NCBI RefSeq assembly: GCF_042657385.1
Contig: NZ_JBHSLA010000005.1
Coordinates: 124,001-188,000, forward strand
Source: Algorimicrobium hallyeonense
GTDB taxonomy: Bacteria; Bacteroidota; Bacteroidia; Flavobacteriales; Flavobacteriaceae
Reading direction: 5' to 3'
Length of the DNA: 64,000 nt
Positions 34,060 to 42,418 of the stretch are shown piece after piece. The position numbers were made by a program, and so were the translations under genes. The notes beneath the pieces were generated by a model, which was not told the DNA's origin, did no database searches, and was given only the letters and a program-made list of their open reading frames with translations. Numbering within the stretch: the stretch's first letter is position 1; the number at the start of each line of letters is the position of its first letter.

Positions 34060-36024
34060 TTAATTCACCATAATTTTTTTGGTGGTTGTTTTATTATCAG
34101 AAGTAATTTGTAATAGATACATACCACTTGACAAGTTTAAATCTATATACGAATTAGTAATTTCTTTGGTGAATAACGCTCTCCCTTCTATAGAATAAAC
34201 GGTTGCATTAGCACGATTATTCAGTCCTTTTACATATACACGTCTAGACGTTGGATTTGGATAAATCACAATGGAATCCAGGGTTTTTTCATCAATACTC
34301 AAAGGTTGAACCCATGCTTCACCCACATTATCTCCCCAAAGATACTCTACTAAATCTGGCTGATCTATAAACGGGTTTCTGTTATATTGCCAGGTATAAA
34401 TTATATTATTTCTATTCATTTCAAAATCGTCAGGCGGATCGTTTCTATGCCACTCTAAAAGGGTTTGTAAATCGCCAAATTGTCCCACGTTTCCATCCGG
34501 GTAACCATTTACAATATCCAATCCGTTATAACGTATGGCTAAATAAAATACGCCACGCGCTACATCACCTTTAAAACCTCCTAATGTTCCTGTAGGTCCA
34601 GTATATTGGCCATAAAACTGATTACCTCTTGAGCTATTTTCAGGTCCATCTGCCGCACGTAATGCATGTGCATCAGAATTTCCATGACGTAATGAATCGG
34701 CTTCAGTGGTCCAAAAAATGTCCTTTCCGTCCGCTATTTCGTCTTCTTCAATACTATAATAACCAGCTCTAGATCTTGGAAATGTGTGCTCACGATTCCA
34801 TTTACCCGTACTAACTGAATTTAATTGATAATCCAATTTAGCACGTCCTTGTTCTAAATATACCAACCACACTTCATTGCTATTTTCAGGATTCTGATCG
34901 GCTTCTTTTAAAATATCAATAACATCTGTATATGTTTGAGCACGTACGACAGAAGGATCTGCAATAATGTCTTGTAAGGCTTGTTTTAAATTAACATCAG
35001 ATAAATTATCCAAACTATCATAATAACCGCTAGGTTGTGTACTTGTAACGTTTCCATAAGTAGAATTTAAGGGTGTTCCAAAATTAGCTTGGGTGAAGTC
35101 GTTATCCACAACCCGCAATTTTATAAAATTATTAAATGGAATATAAGGTGACGGTAAGTTTACAAATTTAATAATAGGCTCTTCATCACCTTCGTCCACC
35201 GCATCATCAAGCAATGTTATAATTGTTGAAACCGTATTTTGTCCGTTAGGAATGGTTACGGTAGTGTTTCCTGTAAAATCTGCCGCATTAAATCCGCCAT
35301 TATCCATAGAAAAAGAAAAGGTTGCATCTGCTGTTACATTGGTTTGAGCTGTAAACGTGATTGTTATAGCATCGGTTTCCTGATACTGTTCTGCATCAGT
35401 TGAAATGGCAATACTATTAAAAATTATTCCACTACCATCATTTAAAGCACGAGGTGTAGGTGTTGTTGATGTGTAGGTTCCATCATTATTTCGCTGAATG
35501 GAATTGGTATTATTTCCAGGACCTTCATTAATTTGTTGAATATCTGTAAAATTTGGGTGGGCACTAAAGATGGCAATCATATCCACATCATCTGCATCTG
35601 ATGTGTCATAAATTAGCACATCAATTAGATTATCAATAGTTGCTACCGTTTCCTCGGGAAAATCAAAATCACTTCCTAGATAAACGGCAACGGCATCGGG
35701 CCCATTTTGAATGGTATTTGCCGCAATTAAAAGTTGCGGAAAAGGTGTTACAGTATCACTACCTATAAGTAACAAGCCATTTTCATCTGTTGTATAACCA
35801 TCTAAATCGACTGTAAAATAACTCGAGTTGTTTCCGGAACTAGAACCGTTAAAAAAAACAACTACATAACCATCTAGATCAAAATTTGACATATCCGATT
35901 TAAGTTCTAAAAACTCTTGATCATCAATACCTGGCGTATCACAATCCAGTTCATTAATAACAATTTGACCAAAGGATTGGAGTCCAATAAAAATGAATAA
36001 AACAAAAAGTAAATTATATCTCAT
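34060..36024 (-). CDS. Secreted endonuclease I with lamin-tail-like domain and T9SS signal
   Basis: 654 residues from ATG 36024; an in-frame TTG at 36042 is less likely. A signal peptide ends in SFGQ. Residues 20-190 look like a lamin-tail domain (IVINELDCDTPGIDDQEFLE). Residues 200-305 look like a Calx-beta or Ig-type domain. Residues 315-560 are an endonuclease I (EndA/NucM) domain with the His-metal motif NREHTFPRS, SDAHALRAAD and GDVARGVFYLAIRY. The end is a type A T9SS sorting domain (IVIYPNPTSRRVYV to KKIMVN). It likely degrades extracellular DNA for phosphate, nutrients or biofilm release. Confidence 0.9.
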   Translation of the reverse strand: MRYNLLFVLFIFIGLQSFGQIVINELDCDTPGIDDQEFLELKSDMSNFDLDGYVVVFFNGSSSGNNSSYFTVDLDGYTTDENGLLLIGSDTVTPFPQLLIAANTIQNGPDAVAVYLGSDFDFPEETVATIDNLIDVLIYDTSDADDVDMIAIFSAHPNFTDIQQINEGPGNNTNSIQRNNDGTYTSTTPTPRALNDGSGIIFNSIAISTDAEQYQETDAITITFTAQTNVTADATFSFSMDNGGFNAADFTGNTTVTIPNGQNTVSTIITLLDDAVDEGDEEPIIKFVNLPSPYIPFNNFIKLRVVDNDFTQANFGTPLNSTYGNVTSTQPSGYYDSLDNLSDVNLKQALQDIIADPSVVRAQTYTDVIDILKEADQNPENSNEVWLVYLEQGRAKLDYQLNSVSTGKWNREHTFPRSRAGYYSIEEDEIADGKDIFWTTEADSLRHGNSDAHALRAADGPENSSRGNQFYGQYTGPTGTLGGFKGDVARGVFYLAIRYNGLDIVNGYPDGNVGQFGDLQTLLEWHRNDPPDDFEMNRNNIIYTWQYNRNPFIDQPDLVEYLWGDNVGEAWVQPLSIDEKTLDSIVIYPNPTSRRVYVKGLNNRANATVYSIEGRALFTKEITNSYIDLNLSSGMYLLQITSDNKTTTKKIMVN

Positions 36025-36133
36025 AAAAAAGGGTTTTTGCAAATGTAAGCAACTACTTTAGGATAAATTATTATATAGATTATTAAATTCTTAAATTTAA
36101 CATCTTGAACAGATACTATTTTTTTGGCCACCT

Positions 36134-36286
36134 ATGAAAAAACAAATCTTTAAATTTTTAGCTAAATTAAACAAAGCCATCCTACCAAGTTTCACGAAAC
36201 AACGTTTGGATTTAAGCAAAGCCAGCAAATTTCAAATGGCAATTTTTGGCTGGAAATTATATGTAACAAAAAATGCTTTAGATTAA
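36134..36286 (+). CDS. Small basic protein, 50 residues, flavobacterial
   Basis: ATG 36134 to TAA 36286. It is Lys-rich and helical: MKKQIFKFLAKLNKAILPSF, then TKQRLDLSKASKFQMAIFGW and KLYVTKNALD. I recall near-identical short proteins in many flavobacteria that carry the automatic name 'SsrA-binding protein'; it is much too short to be SmpB (about 150 residues) and lacks its fold, so I do not use that name. It ends just before the promoter of the tRNA-Arg gene. Function unknown, but strong conservation in memory supports a real gene. Confidence 0.72.
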   Translation: MKKQIFKFLAKLNKAILPSFTKQRLDLSKASKFQMAIFGWKLYVTKNALD

Positions 36287-36297
36287 TTGACATTTTA

Positions 36298-36329
36298 TTT
36301 GGCATATAATATAAAAACGAATATATTTG
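36298..36329 (+). promoter_or_regulatory. tRNA-Arg promoter (TTTG-N20-TATATTTG)
   Basis: TTTG (36298-36301) and TATATTTG (36322-36329) are 20 bases apart, an ideal Bacteroidota promoter. The mature tRNA starts 14 bases after the -7 box. Confidence 0.8.
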
Positions 36330-36342
36330 CACCCACAAAAAC

Positions 36343-36416
36343 GGCCTCGTGGCGCAACTGAATAGCGCACTTGATTACGGCTCAAGAGGTTACTGGTTTG
36401 AATCCAGTCGAGGTCA
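36343..36416 (+). tRNA. tRNA-Arg (anticodon ACG)
   Basis: 74 bases. The acceptor GGCCTCG pairs with CGAGGTC (one G-U), the anticodon stem is CTTGA/TCAAG with loop TTACGGC, and the T loop TTTGAAT is preceded by CTGG. Anticodon ACG reads the CGN Arg codons. The CCA end is not encoded. Promoter and terminator are both visible, so it is a single-gene unit. Confidence 0.95.
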
Positions 36417-36434
36417 CGAAAATTACTTAAATAA

Positions 36435-36470
36435 GAAAAAAAACGCCAAGCTAGCTTGAGCGTTTTTTTT
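36435..36470 (+). terminator. Terminator after tRNA-Arg
   Basis: AAAACGC with CAAGC pairs with GCTTG and GCGTTTT (about 36440-36466), followed by eight T. It lies about 20 bases after the tRNA. Confidence 0.85.
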
Positions 36471-36620
36471 GTTTTAAGCATGTTTTGAGCGGAGCTTTCT
36501 TAATGCGCAGCAATTTAAAAAACTAATTTTTTTTAATACACTTCTGAATTTAAAACCATTACACCGTATAATCCATGTTTTAAGTATTCAAATCAATTTT
36601 AAAGTTAAATACCGAATTTA

Positions 36621-37019
36621 TTAGTTCCCTTTTTTTAATTCAATACTCAAATTTGCAAGCATAATAAGCTCGGATTTGTTTTGACCAGAAAAACTAGCTG
36701 CTAGTTTACTCGCCATTTTTAATATAGCTTCATTGATAGGTTTTGAGAATAGGTTATTATTCTGCTTTTTATAATCTAAAAATTCATCAAAGCACTTTTG
36801 TGCATCGCTTTGTTCTAAATACAATGTATTAAATATTGATATAACGTGGTATTTAAATTCTGTTTCTAAAAAAATATGACTGAAGCTCGAATTATCTAAA
36901 CATGAAACTAAAGTACTAAACTCTTCTTTAACGATGTTTTTATCGGCAAAAGCCACAGCATAAAACAACCTTCCAAGGTTTTGAAAAAATTCTAAATTTC
37001 TTATTTGATTGATATTCAT
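36621..37019 (-). CDS. TerB-like helical protein
   Basis: 132 residues, all helical, no signal peptide. The start FFQNLGRLFYAVAFADKNIV followed by KEEF fits the TerB/DjlA-type fold (Leu-Phe-Tyr-x-Val-Ala-x-Ala-Asp-x-x-Val-x-x-Glu-Glu), a conserved Asp/Glu pair that can bind metal. Short TerB-like proteins are common in flavobacteria with no proven role. No tellurite resistance cluster is nearby. Single gene. Confidence 0.72.
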   Translation of the reverse strand: MNINQIRNLEFFQNLGRLFYAVAFADKNIVKEEFSTLVSCLDNSSFSHIFLETEFKYHVISIFNTLYLEQSDAQKCFDEFLDYKKQNNNLFSKPINEAILKMASKLAASFSGQNKSELIMLANLSIELKKGN

Positions 37020-37274
37020 AAATAAAGGTCTTTATCTTTAAATTTAAAGCTTTAAAACGGTTTTATATATGATATAAATCAGTTTGGATACATTAAAAAA
37101 AAACACCTACAATAACTTCTATTTGTAAAGCCTTTTCTTTTTGAAAAACCGCTTATGGCCTACCGAAAAATGATCAAAACGTTCCGTTATTGTGATTGAA
37201 GAAAATAAAAGAAGACTTAATAACTACCAAGAAACATTTTGAATACTGATAAAAATCATAGTTTTTTAGCTAAT
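37020..37274. other. Intergenic stretch without recognised gene
   Basis: 255 AT-rich bases between the TerB-like gene and a candidate small RNA. All frames are broken by stops. No strong hairpin or promoter match is seen; it should hold the promoter of the minus-strand TerB-like gene. Confidence 0.5.
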
Positions 37275-37373
37275 TATTTTTGATATTTATTATGCTATTA
37301 ATCGGAGGATTAACACTTAATCAAGTGGATTTCCTTAAATGAGGTACTCAAATAAATTTGGGTACCTTTTTTA
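37275..37373 (+). ncRNA. Candidate small RNA with GGAG-loop hairpin and terminator
   Basis: A -7 box TATTTTTG (37275-37282) is followed by a perfect hairpin TTAATC (37298-37303), loop GGAG, GATTAA (37308-37313), and then by a terminator: AGGTACTC with GGGTACCT plus inner AAAT/ATTT pairing (about 37342-37367), ending in six T. The predicted transcript is about 85 bases with no gene in it. The terminator overlaps the stop of clpS on the other strand, so the hairpin may also end clpS transcription. Confidence 0.4.
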
Positions 37374-37646
37374 AATTAACTCCGCGCTCAAACCTGCTTC
37401 TAAAAGCATTGAGCATCGTGGTTCTAGCTCTTTATAAGAACCTGTTTTTACCGTACACTGTCCTTTATAATGCACTAAAATAGAACATTGTTCGGCTTGT
37501 TCGGCTGTATGATCACAGGCGTAAATTAAAGTATTTATAACGTGATCAAAGGTATTAACATCATCATTATAAAGAATAATTTCGTTTTCCTTTAAAACCT
37601 CTTCTTTAAGGAGAACATCTTCTAATGTTTGTTCTTTGGTACTCAT
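37371..37646 (-). CDS. clpS: ATP-dependent Clp protease adaptor ClpS
   Basis: 91 residues. ClpS delivers N-degron substrates (Leu, Phe, Tyr, Trp starts) to ClpAP-type proteases. The core is present: ILYNDDVNTFDHVINTL, a helix with the Glu-Gln pattern of ClpS, and HYKGQCTVKTGSYKELEPRC. The Asn-Asp in YNDD binds the N-degron amine. It is the first downstream gene of prmA on the same strand with a 44-base gap. Confidence 0.93.
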   Translation of the reverse strand: MSTKEQTLEDVLLKEEVLKENEIILYNDDVNTFDHVINTLIYACDHTAEQAEQCSILVHYKGQCTVKTGSYKELEPRCSMLLEAGLSAELI

Positions 37647-37690
37647 AATTTTTAAATTTATCGTTATTTGAAGCCAGCTTCAATTAACGG

Positions 37691-38530
37691 TTATTCTTTT
37701 TCGAATTTTAAAGCAACCCAATCGTTACGTTGTAATGTATCAACGCGTTTAAGGTTCATTTTATTACAAAGTTCTTCAATGACCGGAATATCATCAAAAT
37801 AAAATCCACTTAAAAATAACAAACCTTTCGCATTTAAGCAAGTAGCATATTCTGGAATGTCCTGAAGCAATATGTTTCTATTGATATTCGCAATAATTAT
37901 ATCGTAAGCTTTATTTTTGAGCAAGCTAACATCGCCTTCGTATACGGAAATTTTATGGCAGTTGTTACGCTCCACATTTTCCACACTATTTAAATAACAC
38001 CAGTTGTCAATATCTATAGCTTCCAGTTTTTTGGCGCCTTTCATTTCGGCTAAAATAGCTAAAACACCAGTTCCACAGCCCATATCTAAAACGGTTTTAT
38101 CCGTAAAATCATTTTTAAGAATATGCTGAATCATCATGTGGGTGGTTTCATGATGTCCTGTTCCAAAACTCATTTTGGGTTCGATAATAATATCGTATTT
38201 CGAATCGAACTTTTCATGGAAAGGGGCACGAACTGCACAGACATCATCCACAATAATTGGATTGAAATTTCGCTCCCATTCGGCATTCCAATTTACTTGT
38301 TTTATTTCGTTGAATTCGAATGTAATTTCAAATTCATCGGAATCTAAAATTTGAATATCTTCTAAAATATCGCTTCGCCATTCGTCTTTCTGAATGTAAG
38401 CCGTAACGCCTGTTTCTGTTTCCACAAAACTCTCAAAACCGGCATAGCCTAGTTCGGCTATTAAAATTTCAACAGCTGGCTGCAATGGGGTTACGGTAAA
38501 ATCGTAACCTATATAAATTGTATTTGACAT
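37691..38530 (-). CDS. prmA: Ribosomal protein L11 methyltransferase
   Basis: 279 residues. It trimethylates ribosomal protein L11 with S-adenosylmethionine. The N-terminal substrate domain (about 1-95) is followed by the methyltransferase domain with MSFGTGHHETTHMM and motif I VLDMGCGTGVLAI. Motif IV reads DIIIANINRNILL, the Asn form seen in PrmA. It lies between tpiA (10-base gap) and clpS, a typical flavobacterial order, and is probably co-transcribed with tpiA. Confidence 0.92.
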   Translation of the reverse strand: MSNTIYIGYDFTVTPLQPAVEILIAELGYAGFESFVETETGVTAYIQKDEWRSDILEDIQILDSDEFEITFEFNEIKQVNWNAEWERNFNPIIVDDVCAVRAPFHEKFDSKYDIIIEPKMSFGTGHHETTHMMIQHILKNDFTDKTVLDMGCGTGVLAILAEMKGAKKLEAIDIDNWCYLNSVENVERNNCHKISVYEGDVSLLKNKAYDIIIANINRNILLQDIPEYATCLNAKGLLFLSGFYFDDIPVIEELCNKMNLKRVDTLQRNDWVALKFEKE

Positions 38531-38540
38531 ATATTTTTAC

Positions 38541-39290
38541 TTAAAATGCATTAACAATAGCCATAAAATCGTTGGCATTCAATGCTGCTCCACCAATGAG
38601 GCCACCATCTACATCTGGTTTGGAAAATATTTCCTGTGCATTATTAGGTTTCACGCTTCCACCATATAATATGGAAACTGAATCCGCTACGCTTTGTCCA
38701 TATTTATTGGTTAAAGTTTTTCTGATAAATGCATGCATATCCTGTGCTTGTTCCGGACTAGCGGTTTCGCCAGTTCCTATTGCCCAAACGGGTTCGTAAG
38801 CTAAGACAATAGTTTTAAAAGCATCTGCTTCCAAATGAAACAGCCCATTCTTGATTTGGTTTTCAACAACCGTTTCATGATTATTAGACTTTCTATCTGC
38901 TAATTCTTCCCCGAAACAAAAAATTACACGCATATCATTTTTTAAAGCAGCATCAACTTTTTTAGCTAATAAATCATCGGTTTCATTAAAATACGCACGA
39001 CGCTCACTATGGCCTAAAATTACCGTTTGTATACCAACGCTTTTCAACATACCCGCACTTACCTCTCCTGTATAGGCACCACTTTCTGCAAAGTGCATGT
39101 TTTGCGCAACAACTTCAACATCATATTCCCGAAGCGATTCAAAAGCAGACCATAAATTGGTAAATGAAGGTGCTATCATCATTTCTGCTTCAGAGGTTTT
39201 TACCTGTCTTTTTAAATTGGTAATTAACAATTCGGTTTGCGACAAATCATTATTCATTTTCCAATTTCCGGCAACTATTTGTTTTCTCAT
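38541..39290 (-). CDS. tpiA: Triosephosphate isomerase
   Basis: 249 residues. It interconverts dihydroxyacetone phosphate and glyceraldehyde 3-phosphate in glycolysis. The start is RKQIVAGNWKMNNDL with catalytic Asn and Lys; catalytic His is in VILGHSERRAYF; catalytic Glu and loop 6 in LAYEPVWAIGTGETAS; the phosphate site in ILYGGSVKPNNA and DGGLIGGAAL. All key residues are in place. Upstream of prmA with a 10-base gap. Confidence 0.96.
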   Translation of the reverse strand: MRKQIVAGNWKMNNDLSQTELLITNLKRQVKTSEAEMMIAPSFTNLWSAFESLREYDVEVVAQNMHFAESGAYTGEVSAGMLKSVGIQTVILGHSERRAYFNETDDLLAKKVDAALKNDMRVIFCFGEELADRKSNNHETVVENQIKNGLFHLEADAFKTIVLAYEPVWAIGTGETASPEQAQDMHAFIRKTLTNKYGQSVADSVSILYGGSVKPNNAQEIFSKPDVDGGLIGGAALNANDFMAIVNAF

Positions 39291-39401
39291 ATTCCTATTT
39301 TTATAATGCTTTATGCTTCTTTTAAATAATATATTTGACTTGAGCGCTGCTTGACTTTAGTTTAAGCATGATTTTATAAAGTTCTTGTTTTCACAGGGAT
39401 T

Positions 39402-40451
39402 CTATTCCAACGCTACTTTTGGATCCAACCACGTATAAATAATATCGACAAAAATATTGATAATTATGAAGATTACCGCAATTATCAATACAGAACCCAT
39501 TATAACCGGTAAGTCCAGTGTATTTAAAGCATTTACAATTTCTTTACCGAGACCATTCCAACCAAAAATATATTCTACAAAAACAGCACCTGCCAACATA
39601 GATGCAAACCATCCAGAAATGGCGGTAACTACCGGATTCAAGGCATTTTTAACGGCATGTTTTCTAATAATTTGATATTCGCTTAAGCCTTTTGCTCTTG
39701 CTGTGCGAATAAAATCTTGATTATACACCTCCAACAGTGAATTTCGCATGAGCTGAATAACCACTGCTAACGGCCGAATTCCCAAAACTATAGCTGGAAG
39801 TATTAAATTTTTCCATTGAATATGCATGGCTTGTCCATAATCATCTAATTCATACAGACTGCCTGTCATTTCCAATTTGGTATATTTATGTAATACGAAT
39901 CCGAAAAACCAAGCGAATAGAATAGCACTAAAAAATGAAGGCACACTCATTCCTACGGTACTCACAATTTGAATGCCTTTATCCAACCATGTATCCTTGT
40001 AAATAGCCGAAACCACACCAAGAATAAGTCCTAAAAACAAAGCAATAGTTATGGCGGATACGGCCAATATAGCTGTATTTGGTAAGGTTTCTCCAATCAC
40101 TTCAGAGACGCGTTTACCCTGTTTGGTAAAGGATTCCCGTAAATAGGGCAGTTTTAAAACGGTTGTTGTATTCCCAATAGAAAACAAAGATGTTGCAGCA
40201 TATTTTCCGGGTCTTAAAAACGTATAATCCGCTTCATTTTTAGCGTGAAATGATATTGGCAATAAATCGTTTAGGTAATAAAAATATTGAGTCGTTTTCG
40301 GTTTATCAAAACCGTATTTCTGACGGACGGCTTCTACCTGTTCAGCAGATTGATTTTGACCTAACATCATTTTAGCGGGATCACCAGGCAATACATTAAA
40401 CAATAGAAATATAACTGTTACCACCCCGAAAAGCGTCAGTAATGCATACAT
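39402..40451 (-). CDS. Peptide/nickel-type ABC transporter permease (DppB/OppB-like)
   Basis: 349 residues. The N-terminus MYALLTLFGVVTVIFLLFNV with LPGDPAKMMLGQN is typical of the DppB/OppB type. About six membrane segments follow, with the coupling loop containing RTARAKGLSEYQIIRKHAVK (the EAA motif: Arg-Ala-Lys-Gly-Leu). It should be one half of a permease importing oligopeptides or similar compounds. The partner permease, ATPases and binding protein are not adjacent, so they must lie elsewhere if the system works. Nothing points to damage in the gene. Confidence 0.88.
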   Translation of the reverse strand: MYALLTLFGVVTVIFLLFNVLPGDPAKMMLGQNQSAEQVEAVRQKYGFDKPKTTQYFYYLNDLLPISFHAKNEADYTFLRPGKYAATSLFSIGNTTTVLKLPYLRESFTKQGKRVSEVIGETLPNTAILAVSAITIALFLGLILGVVSAIYKDTWLDKGIQIVSTVGMSVPSFFSAILFAWFFGFVLHKYTKLEMTGSLYELDDYGQAMHIQWKNLILPAIVLGIRPLAVVIQLMRNSLLEVYNQDFIRTARAKGLSEYQIIRKHAVKNALNPVVTAISGWFASMLAGAVFVEYIFGWNGLGKEIVNALNTLDLPVIMGSVLIIAVIFIIINIFVDIIYTWLDPKVALE

Positions 40452-40511
40452 GATTTTATGTAATAGGTAGCTTATCAGAATTAAATCTCTTTATTTTATT
40501 AGTGTTTATCC

Positions 40512-41609
40512 TTACAGTTTTATTTTCTCAATATCATTCCAATGTGCCTTTTGAACAACGGTTCCTTTTTCTAATTTAACAATACCAGGGCTAGCTCGAA
40601 CAACTGTTTTTAACGCTTTTTCATCACATAAATAAAAATCGAAATTTAATTTATGTGACGCTTTAAACTGCTCTTTTTCAGCCGCTCCAGATGCTGATAA
40701 ACCAATTACTGTATAACCATTTTTAAGGGCTTTATCTGAAAAAGCTTTCAATTTAGCTACACCGTCCGGTTCGGCAGTTGCCAGATTATACATGACAATC
40801 ATGATGAGCTTGTCTTTTTCTAAATAGTACTCTGTAAGATCTTCATCTTCTGTTTCTATTGAAAAATCGACAACAGGAGGCTCATACCCTGGATCAATTA
40901 CTTTGGATTCTACACCAACATACTCGCCATCCACAGATGGGTAACTTCCGTCGGTTACAAATATTTCTTCGGCTCCATTTACGTTAAATGTCCAAGTAAA
41001 TTCTTGAACAGGTTTTGCCGCATTTTCAGGAACCGTCATGCCTTCTTGAATATTAGCCCCAACCTTATAGGCTCTGAAATCTATTGCCGGCAAATGCATT
41101 AAAACATAATAAGCAAATGATAAAGAGGCCAAGAAGCTCAATAAAGCAATGGCGGTTGTTATAACGGGTCTTCCAAATAGCGGCTTAATGTATTTGATGC
41201 CAACTAATAAAATTAAAATAAAGACTAGCAACACCACATCTTTAGTAAAACTCTCCCATGGCGTTAATTTTAAGGCATCGCCAAAACAACCACAGTCTTT
41301 AACTTTATCAAAATATGCGGAATAAAATGTTAGAAATGTAAAAAACACAATCATAGCCAATAAACTATAAATTGTAAATTTAGGTTTGTAACCAATGAGT
41401 AAGAAAACGCCTAAAACGACTTCAAAAACAACTACAAGAATTGAAATAATTAATGCGTAAGGTTCTAAAAAAGGGAGATTTAAAACACCTTCGCCAAAAT
41501 ATTCCTGCAATTTATATGAAAACCCAAGTGGATCATTCAGTTTAATGAAACCTGAAATGATAAAAAGTACGCCTACAAATATCCGACTAAATGCTACAAT
41601 GTATTTCAT
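40512..41609 (-). CDS. BT_3928-like DoxX/thioredoxin-like fusion
   Basis: 365 residues. The first 140 residues hold four membrane segments with the DoxX-type pattern FIISGFIKLNDPLGFSYKLQ and the conserved KDCGCFGDALKLTPW. A further membrane segment lies near 155-172, followed by an outer part of about 190 residues with a thioredoxin-like fold (DKLIMIVMYNLATAEPDG, GYTVIGLSAS) that lacks a CxxC. Such proteins are near universal in Bacteroidota next to the DUF1599 and tpiA genes. The role may lie in envelope redox or respiration; not established. Confidence 0.85.
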   Translation of the reverse strand: MKYIVAFSRIFVGVLFIISGFIKLNDPLGFSYKLQEYFGEGVLNLPFLEPYALIISILVVVFEVVLGVFLLIGYKPKFTIYSLLAMIVFFTFLTFYSAYFDKVKDCGCFGDALKLTPWESFTKDVVLLVFILILLVGIKYIKPLFGRPVITTAIALLSFLASLSFAYYVLMHLPAIDFRAYKVGANIQEGMTVPENAAKPVQEFTWTFNVNGAEEIFVTDGSYPSVDGEYVGVESKVIDPGYEPPVVDFSIETEDEDLTEYYLEKDKLIMIVMYNLATAEPDGVAKLKAFSDKALKNGYTVIGLSASGAAEKEQFKASHKLNFDFYLCDEKALKTVVRASPGIVKLEKGTVVQKAHWNDIEKIKL

Positions 41610-41688
41610 GATACTAAAAATTTAAATTCCCTGTATATGAACAGGATGGTGAAATTGATGCTATTTTAAACCTAATTAGGTGTTATAA

Positions 41689-42234
41689 TTAATTTTTGGC
41701 TACGCCCAAATGAATCATAGCAAAAACGGCATAATTAATCATATCTTGATAATTAGCGTCAATGCCTTCACTTACTAATGTTTTTCCTTGGTTGTTTTCA
41801 ATTTGTTTAACGCGTAATAGTTTTTGAAGGATTAAATCTGTTAAACTACTCACCCGCATATCACGCCAAGCTTCACCATAATCATGATTTTTATCCATCA
41901 TAAGTTGTTTGGTAAGAGCCACTTTTTCTGTGTATAATTTTACGGCCTCTTCCGTATCTAAATCAGGTTGTTCTACCACACCTTTTTCAATCTGAATCAA
42001 TGCCATTACACAGTAATTTACAATGCCTATAAATTCACTCACTTCGCCTTCATCCACTTTCTGAACAGCATTTTGCTGTAAACCGCGAATGCGTTGCGCT
42101 TTTATAAAAATCTGATCGGTTAGTGATGGCAAACGTAAAATACGCCATGCGCTACCATAATCTGACATTTTTTTCTCGAAAAGGTTTCTGCAAATAGAAA
42201 TTACAGCATCATATTCTTGTGATGTATTTGGCAT
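41689..42234 (-). CDS. DUF1599 protein (two internal copies)
   Basis: 181 residues, cytoplasmic. The DUF1599 unit is present twice: EKKMSDYGSAWRILRLPSLT with DQIFIKAQRIRGLQ, and DKNHDYGEAWRDMRVSSLTD with LILQKLLRVKQIEN. Each has the conserved Asp-Tyr-Gly-x-Ala-Trp motif and Arg residues, suggestive of nucleotide binding; the family has been linked to modified-nucleotide metabolism. It precedes the BT_3928-like gene on the same strand and is divergent from folP. Confidence 0.85.
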   Translation of the reverse strand: MPNTSQEYDAVISICRNLFEKKMSDYGSAWRILRLPSLTDQIFIKAQRIRGLQQNAVQKVDEGEVSEFIGIVNYCVMALIQIEKGVVEQPDLDTEEAVKLYTEKVALTKQLMMDKNHDYGEAWRDMRVSSLTDLILQKLLRVKQIENNQGKTLVSEGIDANYQDMINYAVFAMIHLGVAKN

Positions 42235-42418
42235 GTGTACTATTGAATTTTGTGTAAATTTCGCTTAAATTGTTTAAAGTTCAAAGTTGAATGATGATTG
42301 TTTTTATTTTGACATAAATACCCATCAATTTTAGTCTGAATATCTTAATTTTGTGCTTGATTTTTGAAATTGATTGTGGGAAGATACCACTTTCAAACTA
42401 TAAACCAGATACCCTGAT

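Noticed and set aside
36134..36286. SmpB (tmRNA-binding) gene
   Set aside because: 50 residues, no SmpB fold motifs and no tmRNA nearby.
41630..41660. Terminator-like hairpin CCTGT/ACAGG
   Set aside because: The stem is only five base pairs and has no T run on either strand.
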